A DNA stretch of 64,000 nucleotides from an uncultured Bacteroidales bacterium (GCA_902779705.1 CACZCR010000003.1:248001-312000), one strand, 5' to 3'; shown: positions 44,761 to 52,862, counted from the first letter of the stretch. Notes: generated from the sequence alone by a model not told the origin. Made by a program: numbers and translations.

Positions 44761-45052
44761 TATCAAAATTACTACTGATGCGTTAACTTAAGTAACTTGC
44801 TCTGTATATTGTTTATATTCAGCAACTTATGAATATATTCAGACTTTTCGATTTGAAATGAAATATTTTTAATATTTTCTCTTTTGAGTGCTTTAACTCG
44901 TCAGAGTTGTGGAGTTTGCGGATAAAAACTATCCGAAAGCTCGCTTGCGAGGAGTTTTTAGCCACAAAGTACACGAAGAGCAAAGCGCAAAAGCACACAA
45001 AAGTTATTTTTAATATTTTTTTATAATTATCGCATCAGTACTATATCAAAAT
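44761..45052. mobile_element. MITE-like insertion with 13-bp TIRs and 9-bp target duplication
   Basis: TATCAAAAT occurs at 44761-44769 and again at 45044-45052. Directly inside lie terminal inverted repeats TACTACTGATGCG (44770-44782) and CGCATCAGTACTA (45031-45043), 12 of 13 positions matching. The 274-bp interior has no ORF, is AT-rich, and includes the hairpins GGATA-aaaac-TATCC and CTCGC-tt-GCGAG. The size, lack of coding and flanking duplication fit a non-autonomous transposable element inserted upstream of gap. Confidence 0.7.
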
Positions 45053-45058
45053 CCCCCC

Positions 45059-45121
45059 GTAACCGGTAACCCGTAACCCATAACCGGTAACCCGTAACCG
45101 GTAACCGGTAACCCATAACCC
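45059..45121. repeat. Heptanucleotide tandem repeat, 9 units (GTAACCS type)
   Basis: Nine perfect-length units: gtaaccg, gtaaccc, gtaaccc, ataaccg, gtaaccc, gtaaccg, gtaaccg, gtaaccc, ataaccc. Ends 1 bp before the rnhA stop codon (45123-45125). Same unit family as 609-657, 44 kb away. Confidence 0.92.
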
Positions 45122-45122
45122 C

Positions 45123-45773
45123 TTACTTCCTTCCAAAATCCGCCGGTATCTCACCCCATCGATCCGTATCCCACTTCAACACCCTCGTCTCCCACCTATT
45201 CTCATGCAACCACTGCTCCGCCTTCCTCAGCATCATAAAAATCTCCTGATTCTCTACCGTACATTCCAACTTCGTCTCCGCATGCCCCTTCTTCAACCAC
45301 GATAAGGCTGTTCTACTATCCGAATACAACACCCAGTCCAAACGATGCTTCTTTAGGTATGCCAAACCCAACACCAGGGCCAAAAACTCACCTATGTTGT
45401 TCGTTCCCGCCTTATACGGACCACGATGAAAAACCTCCGTACCCGTGTCTGCTACTACACCCCTAAACTCCATCAATCCCGGATTGCCACTGCACGCCGC
45501 ATCTACCGCCAAAGCCGGCAAAACAGGACCTCCCACATTTTCTATATCCAATCCTAACTCTCCCTGCTTACCTTCCTCCTCCTTTGGCTTACGCTTGATA
45601 TACTCCTCCGGCGAACCGGCCCATGCCTTTTCTGCCTCACTACGAGTGGCAAAACCCTTGTACTTCGCCCCCTCTGCTCCCTTCACACGCTTCTCACACT
45701 CATCCCACGAGGCATATATGCCGGGCTCCTTACCCTGCCACACTACATAATATGCCGCTTTTTTCTTACTCAT
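45123..45773 (-). CDS. rnhA: Ribonuclease H1 with N-terminal hybrid-binding domain
   Basis: 216 residues from the ATG at 45773; the longer ORF reads through the tRNA-Arg gene. The N-terminal hybrid-binding domain is YYVVWQGKEPGIYASWDECE and YKGFATRSEAEKAW, and a charged linker follows. The RNase H domain has LAVDAACSGNPGLMEFRGV (first catalytic Asp), NNIGEFLALVLGLAYLKKH (Glu) and LYSDSRTALSW (Asp). It cleaves RNA in RNA-DNA hybrids. The ATG is only 8 nt from the tRNA-Arg 3' end. Confidence 0.93.
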   Translation of the reverse strand: MSKKKAAYYVVWQGKEPGIYASWDECEKRVKGAEGAKYKGFATRSEAEKAWAGSPEEYIKRKPKEEEGKQGELGLDIENVGGPVLPALAVDAACSGNPGLMEFRGVVADTGTEVFHRGPYKAGTNNIGEFLALVLGLAYLKKHRLDWVLYSDSRTALSWLKKGHAETKLECTVENQEIFMMLRKAEQWLHENRWETRVLKWDTDRWGEIPADFGRK

Positions 45774-45781
45774 TGTTTTTG

Positions 45782-45853
45782 TAGTCCCTTTGGGAATCGA
45801 ACCCAAATTTGAGCTTTAGGAGAGCCCTGTTCTATCCATTGAACTAAGAGACC
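45782..45853 (-). tRNA. tRNA-Arg (anticodon CCT), CCA not encoded
   Basis: On the minus strand the acceptor GGTCTCT pairs with AGGGACT (two G-U pairs) and the discriminator is A. The D arm is GTTC...GAAC, the anticodon arm GGGCT-CTCCTAA-AGCTC, and the T arm TTGGG-TTCGATT-CCCAA. I see no TAnnTTTG box just upstream, so it may be transcribed with the DUF2461 gene. Confidence 0.92.
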
Positions 45854-45878
45854 GTGGGCTTCGCTCGCGGTCTCTTAG
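45844..45878. repeat. Inverted copy of the tRNA-Arg 5' end in its leader
   Basis: CTAAGAGACCG (45844-45854) and CGGTCTCTTAG (45868-45878) are a perfect 11-bp inverted repeat with a 13-nt loop. One arm is the first ten bases of the tRNA gene plus one flanking base. Confidence 0.8.
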
Positions 45879-45911
45879 ATCGTTCGAGCAAAGCGAGATA
45901 AGAACTAGCCC

Positions 45912-46628
45912 CTAGCACCTCCTCGGGAACTCCCCGTACTCCTCGAAGGTGTAATTGAGGAAGTCATTCATCGGTTTGGCAGCTTTGGCGATGTCCACCA
46001 CTTGGTCCATGAAGTCGGGCGAGCAGACCGTCTCGTCGCTCAGCGGTACCGACACCGTGTACATCTTATGTTTGAGCCATTCGGCATGCACAAAATCGGG
46101 ATCAAAACCTGCCGGCACTTTCTTAAGACCTGTGCCCCAATAACTGTCAAAATCCTGCGCAAAGTATTTCTTCCATTGGCGGGAACCCATGATCGCCTCC
46201 ACCTCTTCGTAGTTGGCCTCAATCTCCGAACGGAGAGCTTTGAGCAGCTCCTTGCCCGGATCCCAGATGCCGGCAGCGAACATACACTGACCGGGTTGGA
46301 TATGTACGTAATAACCGCCTCGCATGGATTTCTTTCCCCATGTCTTGGGTTGTCCCGGCACGCCGGTAGCAGGAAAACAGCCGAACCACTCTTTGTACGG
46401 CCGTTTGTCCGCCGAAAAACGGATATCGCGGTTGATGCGCCAGATACAGTCTTTCGCTTGCAGCCCTTTGAGTGTCGGATCGAACGCCGTCAAACGGGAG
46501 ATATACTCCGTCGTGAACGCTATAAAACGGTCTCGGCACGCTTGGTACCGGGCTCTGTTCGCGTCAAACCAATCTTTGTTGTTATGATCCGCTAACTCTG
46601 CTAAAAAATCTAATGTCTCTTTCATCAA
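45912..46628 (-). CDS. DUF2461 (TIGR02453) family protein
   Basis: 238 residues. ELADHNNKDWFDANRARYQA at the N-terminus, IWRINRDIRFSADKRPYKEW and GYYVHIQPGQCMFAAGIWDP are the conserved blocks of DUF2461/TIGR02453 proteins. These are widespread, cytoplasmic and of unknown function. Full length. It lies upstream of tRNA-Arg and rnhA on the same strand with no clear promoter in between. Upstream is a long heptamer array. Confidence 0.92.
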   Translation of the reverse strand: MMKETLDFLAELADHNNKDWFDANRARYQACRDRFIAFTTEYISRLTAFDPTLKGLQAKDCIWRINRDIRFSADKRPYKEWFGCFPATGVPGQPKTWGKKSMRGGYYVHIQPGQCMFAAGIWDPGKELLKALRSEIEANYEEVEAIMGSRQWKKYFAQDFDSYWGTGLKKVPAGFDPDFVHAEWLKHKMYTVSVPLSDETVCSPDFMDQVVDIAKAAKPMNDFLNYTFEEYGEFPRRC

Positions 46629-46633
46629 ATTTG

Positions 46634-46757
46634 AAATCTTAAATCTTCAATCTTCAATCTCAAATCATAAATCTTAAATCATAAATCATAAATCTTAAAT
46701 CTTCAATCTTCAATCTTAAATCTTAAATCTGAAATTTGAAATCATAAATCTTAAATC
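46634..46757. repeat. Long heptanucleotide tandem repeat, about 17 units (AAATCTT type)
   Basis: Degenerate units such as aatctta, aatcttc, aatcata fill the whole junction between the rfbD stop and the DUF2461 start. The rfbD stop (46751-46753) lies inside. Longest array in the window. Confidence 0.92.
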
Positions 46758-47605
46758 CGTTGCATGCAACGGCGCAGTCCATCCACCCAATAGGGTATCT
46801 CCACACCAAACGTCTTCTTAAACTTGCTCTTGTCCAGCACACTATAGTGCGGACGAGGAGTCTTATACCGATACTCGCTCGACAAGATCGGCTTCACCCT
46901 ACATACTACGCCCGCTTCACGCAAGATCGCTATCGTAAAGTCGTACCAACTGCACACACCCTCGTTCGTATAATGATACACACCCGGCTTCCACTCATCC
47001 GCCTCAATCACCGTCATAATAGCCTGCGCCAAATCAGCCGCATACGTCGGAGTACCTATCTGGTCAAACACCACACCCAACTCATCACGCTCCTTACCCA
47101 ACCTAAGCATCGTCTTCACAAAATTATTTCCATACTCCGAATACAACCATGCCGTCCTTAGTATCACCGCCTCTTTACATACCTCCTGCAATATCTTCTC
47201 CCCTTCCAACTTAGTCCGACCATATGACGTCCGCGGACCTACCGCATCCTCCTCACTGCACGGCTTATGCTCATCTCCAGAGAACACATAGTCCGTACTC
47301 ACATGCACCACTCTCCGGCACGCCTCACCCAGGTTCTTCACCGCTTCTGCATTGATCCTCCGAGCCGTCGCCTCATCCTCTTCAGCCTTGTCCACATTCG
47401 TATATGCCGCACAATTGACAATCACATCAATCGACTTCTCCTGCACAAAGGCCGACACCGCAGACCCGTCACATATATCCAATATATACGTGTCAGACGC
47501 CTCTACCACGTCCGTGAAATAGTACCGATGACCCGGATACCGATTACTCAGCACCCGCATCTCATTGCCCAATTGGCCATTACTGCCTGTTACGAGTATA
47601 TTCAT
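46751..47605 (-). CDS. rfbD: dTDP-4-dehydrorhamnose reductase
   Basis: 284 residues from the ATG at 47605 (MNILVTGSNGQLGNEMRVL), chosen because it begins at the Rossmann strand; a start at 47635 is possible. The NADPH loop is GSNGQLG. VHVSTDYVFSG with the YGRTKLEGE segment (Tyr-x3-Lys) is the catalytic pair. Final step of dTDP-L-rhamnose synthesis for surface polysaccharide. Overlaps rfbC by 26 bp; rfbA and rfbB are not in the window. Confidence 0.94.
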   Translation of the reverse strand: MNILVTGSNGQLGNEMRVLSNRYPGHRYYFTDVVEASDTYILDICDGSAVSAFVQEKSIDVIVNCAAYTNVDKAEEDEATARRINAEAVKNLGEACRRVVHVSTDYVFSGDEHKPCSEEDAVGPRTSYGRTKLEGEKILQEVCKEAVILRTAWLYSEYGNNFVKTMLRLGKERDELGVVFDQIGTPTYAADLAQAIMTVIEADEWKPGVYHYTNEGVCSWYDFTIAILREAGVVCRVKPILSSEYRYKTPRPHYSVLDKSKFKKTFGVEIPYWVDGLRRCMQRI

Positions 47606-48131
47606 CGAATGTCGGATGTTTTTTGTCTTTATCACTGATTATCCGCTGCGCTTCCGGTATACGCCAGTCGATCGCCAAGGTCGGATCATTCAACAAGATC
47701 CCACCGTCCGCCTCCGGATGATACAAGTTGTCGCACTTATATGTGAATATCGCACTCTCACTCAATACCGAGAAACCATGCGCAAAACCCCGCGGAATGA
47801 AAAACTGACGCTTGTTCTCTTCGCTCAACTCCACCGCATACCACTCTCCGTACGTCTTGCTACCCTCACGCAGATCCACCGCTACATCCAGCACCCTGCC
47901 TACCGTACAACATACCAACTTCGCCTGGGCATAAGGCGCACGCTGAAAATGTAAACCACGCACCACACCATAACTCGAACAACTCTGGTTGTCCTGAACA
48001 AACTGAGCGTCTATGCCAGCCTCCTTATAACGCTGCTCATTGTACGTCTCTACAAAATAACCGCGAGAGTCGCGAAATACCCTCGGCTCAATCACCAACA
48101 ATCCCTCAATCGGAGTTTTAATAATATTCAT
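47580..48131 (-). CDS. rfbC: dTDP-4-dehydrorhamnose 3,5-epimerase
   Basis: 183 residues. The opening EGLLVIEPRVFRDSRGYFVE, then FVQDNQSCSSYGVVRGLHFQ with catalytic His in GLHFQ, and FFIPRGFAHGFSVLSESAIF are family signatures of the cupin-type epimerase. It precedes rfbD in the rhamnose pathway and overlaps it. The promoter is at 48152-48183. Confidence 0.96.
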   Translation of the reverse strand: MNIIKTPIEGLLVIEPRVFRDSRGYFVETYNEQRYKEAGIDAQFVQDNQSCSSYGVVRGLHFQRAPYAQAKLVCCTVGRVLDVAVDLREGSKTYGEWYAVELSEENKRQFFIPRGFAHGFSVLSESAIFTYKCDNLYHPEADGGILLNDPTLAIDWRIPEAQRIISDKDKKHPTFDEYTRNRQ

Positions 48132-48151
48132 CTTCTATCCAAATTTGGGTG

Positions 48152-48183
48152 CAAAATTACGAAAAAAACTCAACATACGCAAA
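48152..48183 (-). promoter_or_regulatory. Promoter of rfbC-rfbD
   Basis: Minus strand: -33 TTTG (48180-48183) extended as TTTGCGTATGTT, 20 nt, -7 TAATTTTG (48152-48159). Confidence 0.85.
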
Positions 48184-48188
48184 TTTTA

Positions 48189-48220
48189 TTTGCATATATG
48201 CGAAAAAAGTTGTACTTTTG
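48189..48220 (+). promoter_or_regulatory. Promoter of the RsmF-like gene
   Basis: -33 TTTG (48189-48192) extended as TTTGCATATATGCG, 20 nt, -7 TACTTTTG (48213-48220). Back to back with the rfbC promoter, the two -33 boxes 5 bp apart. Confidence 0.85.
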
Positions 48221-48242
48221 TAGCCGGATTTGAGAATTACAA

Positions 48243-49595
48243 ATGATGCTACCCCTCGATTTTATCGATCATATGCGTCAGCAATTGGGCTCCGAAGCAG
48301 ACGACCTCTTTCGTTCGCTTAACACCGAATCGCCCGTCAGCATCCGGCTAAACGACAAGCTGGATGTGCTCACTTTCGACTCCGATATAGACGAAGTTCC
48401 CTGGCATATCGACGGCTATTACCTCGCATCCAGACCACAGTTCACACTCGACCCCCTCTTCCACGCCGGATGCTACTATGTCCAGGAAGCCGGATCGATG
48501 TTCGTCCAACAGGCTCTCGACCAATACGTCAAACCTCAGTCCATCGTGCTCGACCTCTGCGCAGCACCCGGAGGCAAATCGACCCTCATCAGCCAGTTCC
48601 TCGGAGACCAAGGACTACTACTCGCCAACGAAGTCGATAGACAACGAGTCTTTATCCTATCCGAAAACATACAGAAATGGGGCAACGGCAACACGATCGT
48701 TACCCATAACTCCGCCGAAGAATACGGACGCAAATGCCCTAACCTATTCGATGTTATACTCGTCGATGCTCCCTGCTCCGGTGAAGGTATGTTCCGCAAA
48801 GAACCACAAGCACGTGAACAATGGTCCAACCGACTCGTTCAATCCTGCGCCGAGACACAACGACAGATACTCATGTCCGTCTGGGATGCACTCAAACCGG
48901 GAGGTGTACTCATCTACTCCACCTGCACCTTCAATCAACACGAGAACGAATATAACGTCCAGTGGATATGCGACTGCCTCGGAGCAGACATACTGCCCCT
49001 ACAACAAGACCCCTCGTGGAACATAGCCGAAGGTACCGACGGAGTAGGGTACCACTTCTACCCGCATCATACACGCAGCGAAGGATTCTACATCTGCTGC
49101 TTGCGCAAACACGAAGAACCATTCACGCCCTTCCGTATCAAAACACCCAAACATCCACTCGCACCTGCAGCCAAACCCGAATACCTCACCCAGGCACAGT
49201 CATGGCTGCAACACCCCGACCGATGGGCTATACGATTCACCGAACGATTCGCAACAGCTTACCCCATCCAATACCGCGAACTGGTCGACTACCTGTCCAC
49301 CTTCCTCACCTGTGTATCTACTGGATTTGGTCTGGCCGAAGAACGAGGCAAAGGTATCGCACCACAACATAGCCTCAGTATGGCCAAAGATATCAAACTC
49401 GATGCCTTCCCCAATGTCGCCCTCACACGCGAACAGGCACTCGCCTACTTGCGCACCGAGGCACTCAACCTTTCCGATGTCCCCCTCGGTATCCTCCTTT
49501 TGACTTATGAGGGTGTCCCACTCGGCTTCGCGAAGAATGTCGGCAACCGCCAGAACAACCTCTACCCCAACGAGTGGCGTATTCGTCATCTCTAG
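48243..49595 (+). CDS. RsmF/NOP2-type RNA m5C methyltransferase
   Basis: 450 residues. SAM-binding VLDLCAAPGGKSTLISQFLG, VDAPCSGEGMFRKEP with a catalytic-loop Cys, and LIYSTCTFNQHENE with the nucleophilic Cys. The C-terminal domain ends GFAKNVGNRQNNLYPNEWRI, a conserved tail of the RsmF (YebU) group. It methylates cytosine in rRNA; the position is unproven. The last 131 bp overlap the 3' end of the helicase gene on the opposite strand. ATG at 48243 (or 48246). Confidence 0.93.
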   Translation: MMLPLDFIDHMRQQLGSEADDLFRSLNTESPVSIRLNDKLDVLTFDSDIDEVPWHIDGYYLASRPQFTLDPLFHAGCYYVQEAGSMFVQQALDQYVKPQSIVLDLCAAPGGKSTLISQFLGDQGLLLANEVDRQRVFILSENIQKWGNGNTIVTHNSAEEYGRKCPNLFDVILVDAPCSGEGMFRKEPQAREQWSNRLVQSCAETQRQILMSVWDALKPGGVLIYSTCTFNQHENEYNVQWICDCLGADILPLQQDPSWNIAEGTDGVGYHFYPHHTRSEGFYICCLRKHEEPFTPFRIKTPKHPLAPAAKPEYLTQAQSWLQHPDRWAIRFTERFATAYPIQYRELVDYLSTFLTCVSTGFGLAEERGKGIAPQHSLSMAKDIKLDAFPNVALTREQALAYLRTEALNLSDVPLGILLLTYEGVPLGFAKNVGNRQNNLYPNEWRIRHL

Positions 49596-50739
49596 GTGCA
49601 TCACCTAACACGTCCGGCAACACTATCCGATCGATCTCCTTGCCCAAGAACTTCTCTATCTTCGACCAATACTTCGCATCCTCCGGACTAACCATCGTCA
49701 CCGACTCACCGCTGTTCTCCGCACGAGCCGTCCTACCAATCCGGTGAACATAGTCCTCCGCATCACGAGGCACATCATAGTTCACTACCAACGGCACATC
49801 CGTCACATCAATCCCCCTCGCTACCACATCCGTTGCCACCAGCACATCCACCTTGCCGTTCCTGTAATCCAACATCACAGCATCCCGCTCCTGCTGCTCT
49901 AAATCACTATGCATCGCACGCGCATCAATCCCTATTCCGCGTAACGCACGCGCCAACTCCTTCACACGCTGCTTCTTGCCCGAGAACACAATCACCTTCT
50001 TCAAACCCCTGCCTTTCAATAGCCAGCCCAACATGCCCGTCTTCTGACCGTCATACAAACGCACACACTGCTGCTTGATCGTCTTCGGAGGACGAGACAC
50101 CGCTATCGTCACCTCCTCAGGCTTATGCATGATCGCCTTTGCCAACTTCTTGATCTTATCCGGCATCGTCGCCGAAAACATGATCGTCTGCCTGTCCTTC
50201 GGCAAACGCCTCACTATAGTCATGATGTCGTCATAGAATCCCATGTCCAACATCCGGTCAGCCTCGTCCAAAATGAAATACTTCACACCCGAGAAATCAA
50301 CATCATAGATGTTCATCTGACTCAACAACCGACCCGGCGTCGCTATCACCACATCCGCACCCTTCTGCAATCCACTCACCTGGTTACCCCAACTCCCATT
50401 CGTGTCCTTACCACCATAGATAGCTACCGACGAAAACGGCACATACCAACCAAAACCCTCCATCTGCTGGTCTATCTGCTGAGCCAACTCACGAGTCGGG
50501 GCCATGATGATAGCATTCAACTTACTCGGATCATGATCATCATACGCCAGATTCGTCAATAGTGGCAACAGATACGCAGCCGTCTTACCCGTACCCGTCT
50601 GAGCACAAGCTATCACATCCGCACCACGCAATAGGATAGGTATAGCCTTCTCCTGAATAGGAGTACACTCGTCAAAATGCATGTCCCACAATGCATCCAA
50701 TACCTCATCCGACAACGCTAACTCATCAAATCCCATCAC
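49465..50739 (-). CDS. DEAD-box ATP-dependent RNA helicase (RhlE-like)
   Basis: 424 residues. Q motif region FDECTPIQEKAIPILL; motif I ACAQTGTGKTAAYLLP; Ia MAPTRELAQQ; II DEADRMLD; III SAT; V ATDVVARGIDV; VI HRIGRTARAE. After the core comes a basic Ser/Gly/Arg-rich tail (CSGGCRHSSRSRVGHPHKSK then GGYRGGHRKG) typical of RNA-binding tails. The tail is encoded antisense to the conserved end of the RsmF-like gene. Unwinds or remodels RNA; the substrate is unknown. Confidence 0.93.
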   Translation of the reverse strand: MMGFDELALSDEVLDALWDMHFDECTPIQEKAIPILLRGADVIACAQTGTGKTAAYLLPLLTNLAYDDHDPSKLNAIIMAPTRELAQQIDQQMEGFGWYVPFSSVAIYGGKDTNGSWGNQVSGLQKGADVVIATPGRLLSQMNIYDVDFSGVKYFILDEADRMLDMGFYDDIMTIVRRLPKDRQTIMFSATMPDKIKKLAKAIMHKPEEVTIAVSRPPKTIKQQCVRLYDGQKTGMLGWLLKGRGLKKVIVFSGKKQRVKELARALRGIGIDARAMHSDLEQQERDAVMLDYRNGKVDVLVATDVVARGIDVTDVPLVVNYDVPRDAEDYVHRIGRTARAENSGESVTMVSPEDAKYWSKIEKFLGKEIDRIVLPDVLGDAPRDDEYATRWGRGCSGGCRHSSRSRVGHPHKSKGGYRGGHRKG

Positions 50740-50747
50740 TAATCACT

Positions 50748-50800
50748 ACAACACTACAACACTACAACAATACAACAATAATCACTACAACAATCCTCAA
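50748..50800. repeat. ACTACAACA-type tandem repeat at the helicase/SDR junction
   Basis: Units such as actacaaca, ctacaacaat, acaacaataat fill the 57-bp gap between the helicase start and the SDR stop. Same motif as at 42575-42613 and 58158-58198. Confidence 0.8.
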
Positions 50801-52344
50801 TCCTCCCATCCATCAAAGATCTCCGGCCCATACACATTATCCTCATCCTTATCATGCAACGGCGCCCACAACTGCGCAAAGAACGGATTCTTCTTCGCTA
50901 CCTCATCCCAGTGCCAAGACACCTGCTTCTCCTTCGGCTCATCCGCATACGGATACGGCATGTCGTACGGACTCCAGTGACCGCCCAACAACACCAGGCG
51001 TCTGCCGGCCTTAAACTGCCTGCCTTCTGCATCCTCCCACATATCATTACCCAGCCACTTACCGCCTCTCCAAGCGGCCGCTTTCTGCAACTCCTCATCC
51101 GTCAACTCATCCACATCCTTGCTCTCGTCCCAACCGTGATCCAGCAACACCGCCTCCTCACTGTTATGACGAACGTCCAAATGTTTCCAATCTGGTATCG
51201 ACTCATACGCCTCCAGACTGCCATAGTAAGCCGCAATGCGCTTGGAGACTTTCAACTTTAAACTTTCAACTTTCAACTTTTTCAGCCACCACTGCGTACC
51301 ATGCTCCTTACTATTGGCCATCACCCACATCGCCAGTTTCACGCAATGAGGCACCAACTTGGCAATACCCGTCTTCGACGCAAACTTGATCCCTGCCGGC
51401 AACGACTCTGACTTGGCCATCTGCTTAAAGTATTCCTTCACCGGCACATTCGCCCTGAAGTGAAGCATCTCCTCCAACTTGTCACCATCCAAGTACCACA
51501 TGCCGTGGAAATTCCTTGTCGTGAACCACTTGGCCTCAAAGATCTGCTCCGGCTTCGGACAACCTATCGCATCCAATAGCAAGCACTCAAACTCATAGTT
51601 GCTCAACCTGTATTCAGCACCCGAACCGATGTTATAGTACCTGTTCCAGAACTCCTCCGGCACCTCGTCACGACATACGCGCTCCAGCAACCTCCCGCTG
51701 TCTTCCACCGTCGCCCACTCCAGCACACCGCGAATCGGCACATGGAACATGATCGGGTCGTAGTTCTTCAGGATCGCCGGATACAAGATACCCGACTGAC
51801 GCAGACTAACCCACTTCTTGATACCCGAGTCCGTGATCATCCGCTCCGCCTCCACCTTCGTCAACCCGTAGTGGTCATATGCCGACACACAGATCGGATC
51901 GCCTGCCCGGCCCCAGTGCAACGGCTCACGCCTGTCACCCATCTGGGCTACCGAACCTATATACACCACCTTCGGCTGCTTGTCCTCATCCTGCGCCAAC
52001 ACCGCCTTCGTCACATTCTCTGCTGCCGACAGGTTAGTCTTACGCGTCGCCTTCGGACGATAGTCCGCCTGAGGAGACACCATGCCGCCTACGTGCAGCA
52101 CGATATCCGAACCCGTCACACCCTTCAGCACATCCTCATACTTCGTTAGATCACCCCATACCACCTCCAGATTACTGTGCTCCGCCATCAACGGCGTCAA
52201 CAAGGACACGTTCTTCTCACTCTTCCTCGCCAAGATCTTCAACGCATAACGCTCCGGGTAACGCAATATCTCTCGCATGCCCGCATAACCCATCGTACCG
52301 GTCGCACCGGTCAAAAAAACATTCGTCTTATTCGCCTTCTTCAT
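50797..52344 (-). CDS. NAD-dependent epimerase/dehydratase-like (SDR) protein
   Basis: 515 residues. The N-terminal Rossmann loop VFLTGATGTMGYAGMREIL (about 9-27), VLHVGGMVSPQADYR, YIGSVAQMG and the YGLTKVEAE segment (Tyr-x3-Lys) mark an extended SDR domain up to about 350. The C-terminal 160 residues (WKHLDVRHNSEEAVLLDHGW, WHWDEVAKKNPFFAQLW) form a domain I do not recognise. A heptamer array at 51249-51276 is read as KLKVESLKLKVSK between the two parts. Substrate unknown. Followed closely by the helicase and preceded by the thioredoxin-like gene. Confidence 0.85.
   Translation of the reverse strand: MKKANKTNVFLTGATGTMGYAGMREILRYPERYALKILARKSEKNVSLLTPLMAEHSNLEVVWGDLTKYEDVLKGVTGSDIVLHVGGMVSPQADYRPKATRKTNLSAAENVTKAVLAQDEDKQPKVVYIGSVAQMGDRREPLHWGRAGDPICVSAYDHYGLTKVEAERMITDSGIKKWVSLRQSGILYPAILKNYDPIMFHVPIRGVLEWATVEDSGRLLERVCRDEVPEEFWNRYYNIGSGAEYRLSNYEFECLLLDAIGCPKPEQIFEAKWFTTRNFHGMWYLDGDKLEEMLHFRANVPVKEYFKQMAKSESLPAGIKFASKTGIAKLVPHCVKLAMWVMANSKEHGTQWWLKKLKVESLKLKVSKRIAAYYGSLEAYESIPDWKHLDVRHNSEEAVLLDHGWDESKDVDELTDEELQKAAAWRGGKWLGNDMWEDAEGRQFKAGRRLVLLGGHWSPYDMPYPYADEPKEKQVSWHWDEVAKKNPFFAQLWAPLHDKDEDNVYGPEIFDGWED
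51249..51276. repeat. Heptanucleotide repeat inside the SDR gene
   Basis: Units ctttcaa, ctttaaa, ctttcaa, ctttcaa, encoding KLKVESLKLKV on the minus strand. Confidence 0.88.
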
Positions 52345-52355
52345 CGCTGCACCTC

Positions 52356-52790
52356 CTATTTCTTCTTACTCTTCTTCAACAAAAACTGATCGATGATCTC
52401 CTCTATCTGCTCCTTCGGATACAACCCTACCAACTTCTGAGGCTTGCCGTTCATAGGCACGTACAATACCTGAGGGATGCTCGTCACATCAAACCTGTTC
52501 GCCGGCTCACGGTCGCGCTCTATGTCTATCTTATAGAAGTCCACCTTGCCCTTGTACTTCTCGCTCAACTCCTCCATGATCGGAGCCAAACGCTTGCACG
52601 GACCACACCACGTCGTGTAGAAATCAATCACCATCGGACGCTTGCCCTGGTACTTCCACTCGGCGTTCTTCTCATAGTCAAACACCTCTTTCTTAAACTG
52701 AGACGTCGTCATGTACTTCACCTCAGCATGCATCGGCAGCAATCCTATCACTGCCAATAAACCTATTATAATTCCTTTTTTCATATCCAT
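52356..52790 (-). CDS. Periplasmic thioredoxin-like protein
   Basis: 144 residues from the ATG at 52790; longer starts lie upstream of the promoter. A signal peptide (MDMKKGIIIGLLAVIGLLPM then HAEV) directs export. The thioredoxin fold has the active site FYTTWCGPCKRLAPIM (W-C-G-P-C) and the cis-Pro in SIPQVLYV. It probably reduces or exchanges disulphides in the envelope. It precedes the SDR and helicase genes on the same strand. Confidence 0.92.
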   Translation of the reverse strand: MDMKKGIIIGLLAVIGLLPMHAEVKYMTTSQFKKEVFDYEKNAEWKYQGKRPMVIDFYTTWCGPCKRLAPIMEELSEKYKGKVDFYKIDIERDREPANRFDVTSIPQVLYVPMNGKPQKLVGLYPKEQIEEIIDQFLLKKSKKK

Positions 52791-52862
52791 AATTGCTTTT
52801 TTATCTCTCGAATCCCCTGCTGCTCTCTCCTTGCCGCTATCCCGGCGAACTCTTTGACGCTG

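Noticed and set aside
45774..45806. Upstream start for rnhA at 45806
   Set aside because: It lies inside the tRNA-Arg gene and yields a peptide unlike RNase H.
46634..46757. Possible CRISPR array
   Set aside because: Units are 7 bp and contiguous with no spacers, and there are no cas genes in the window.
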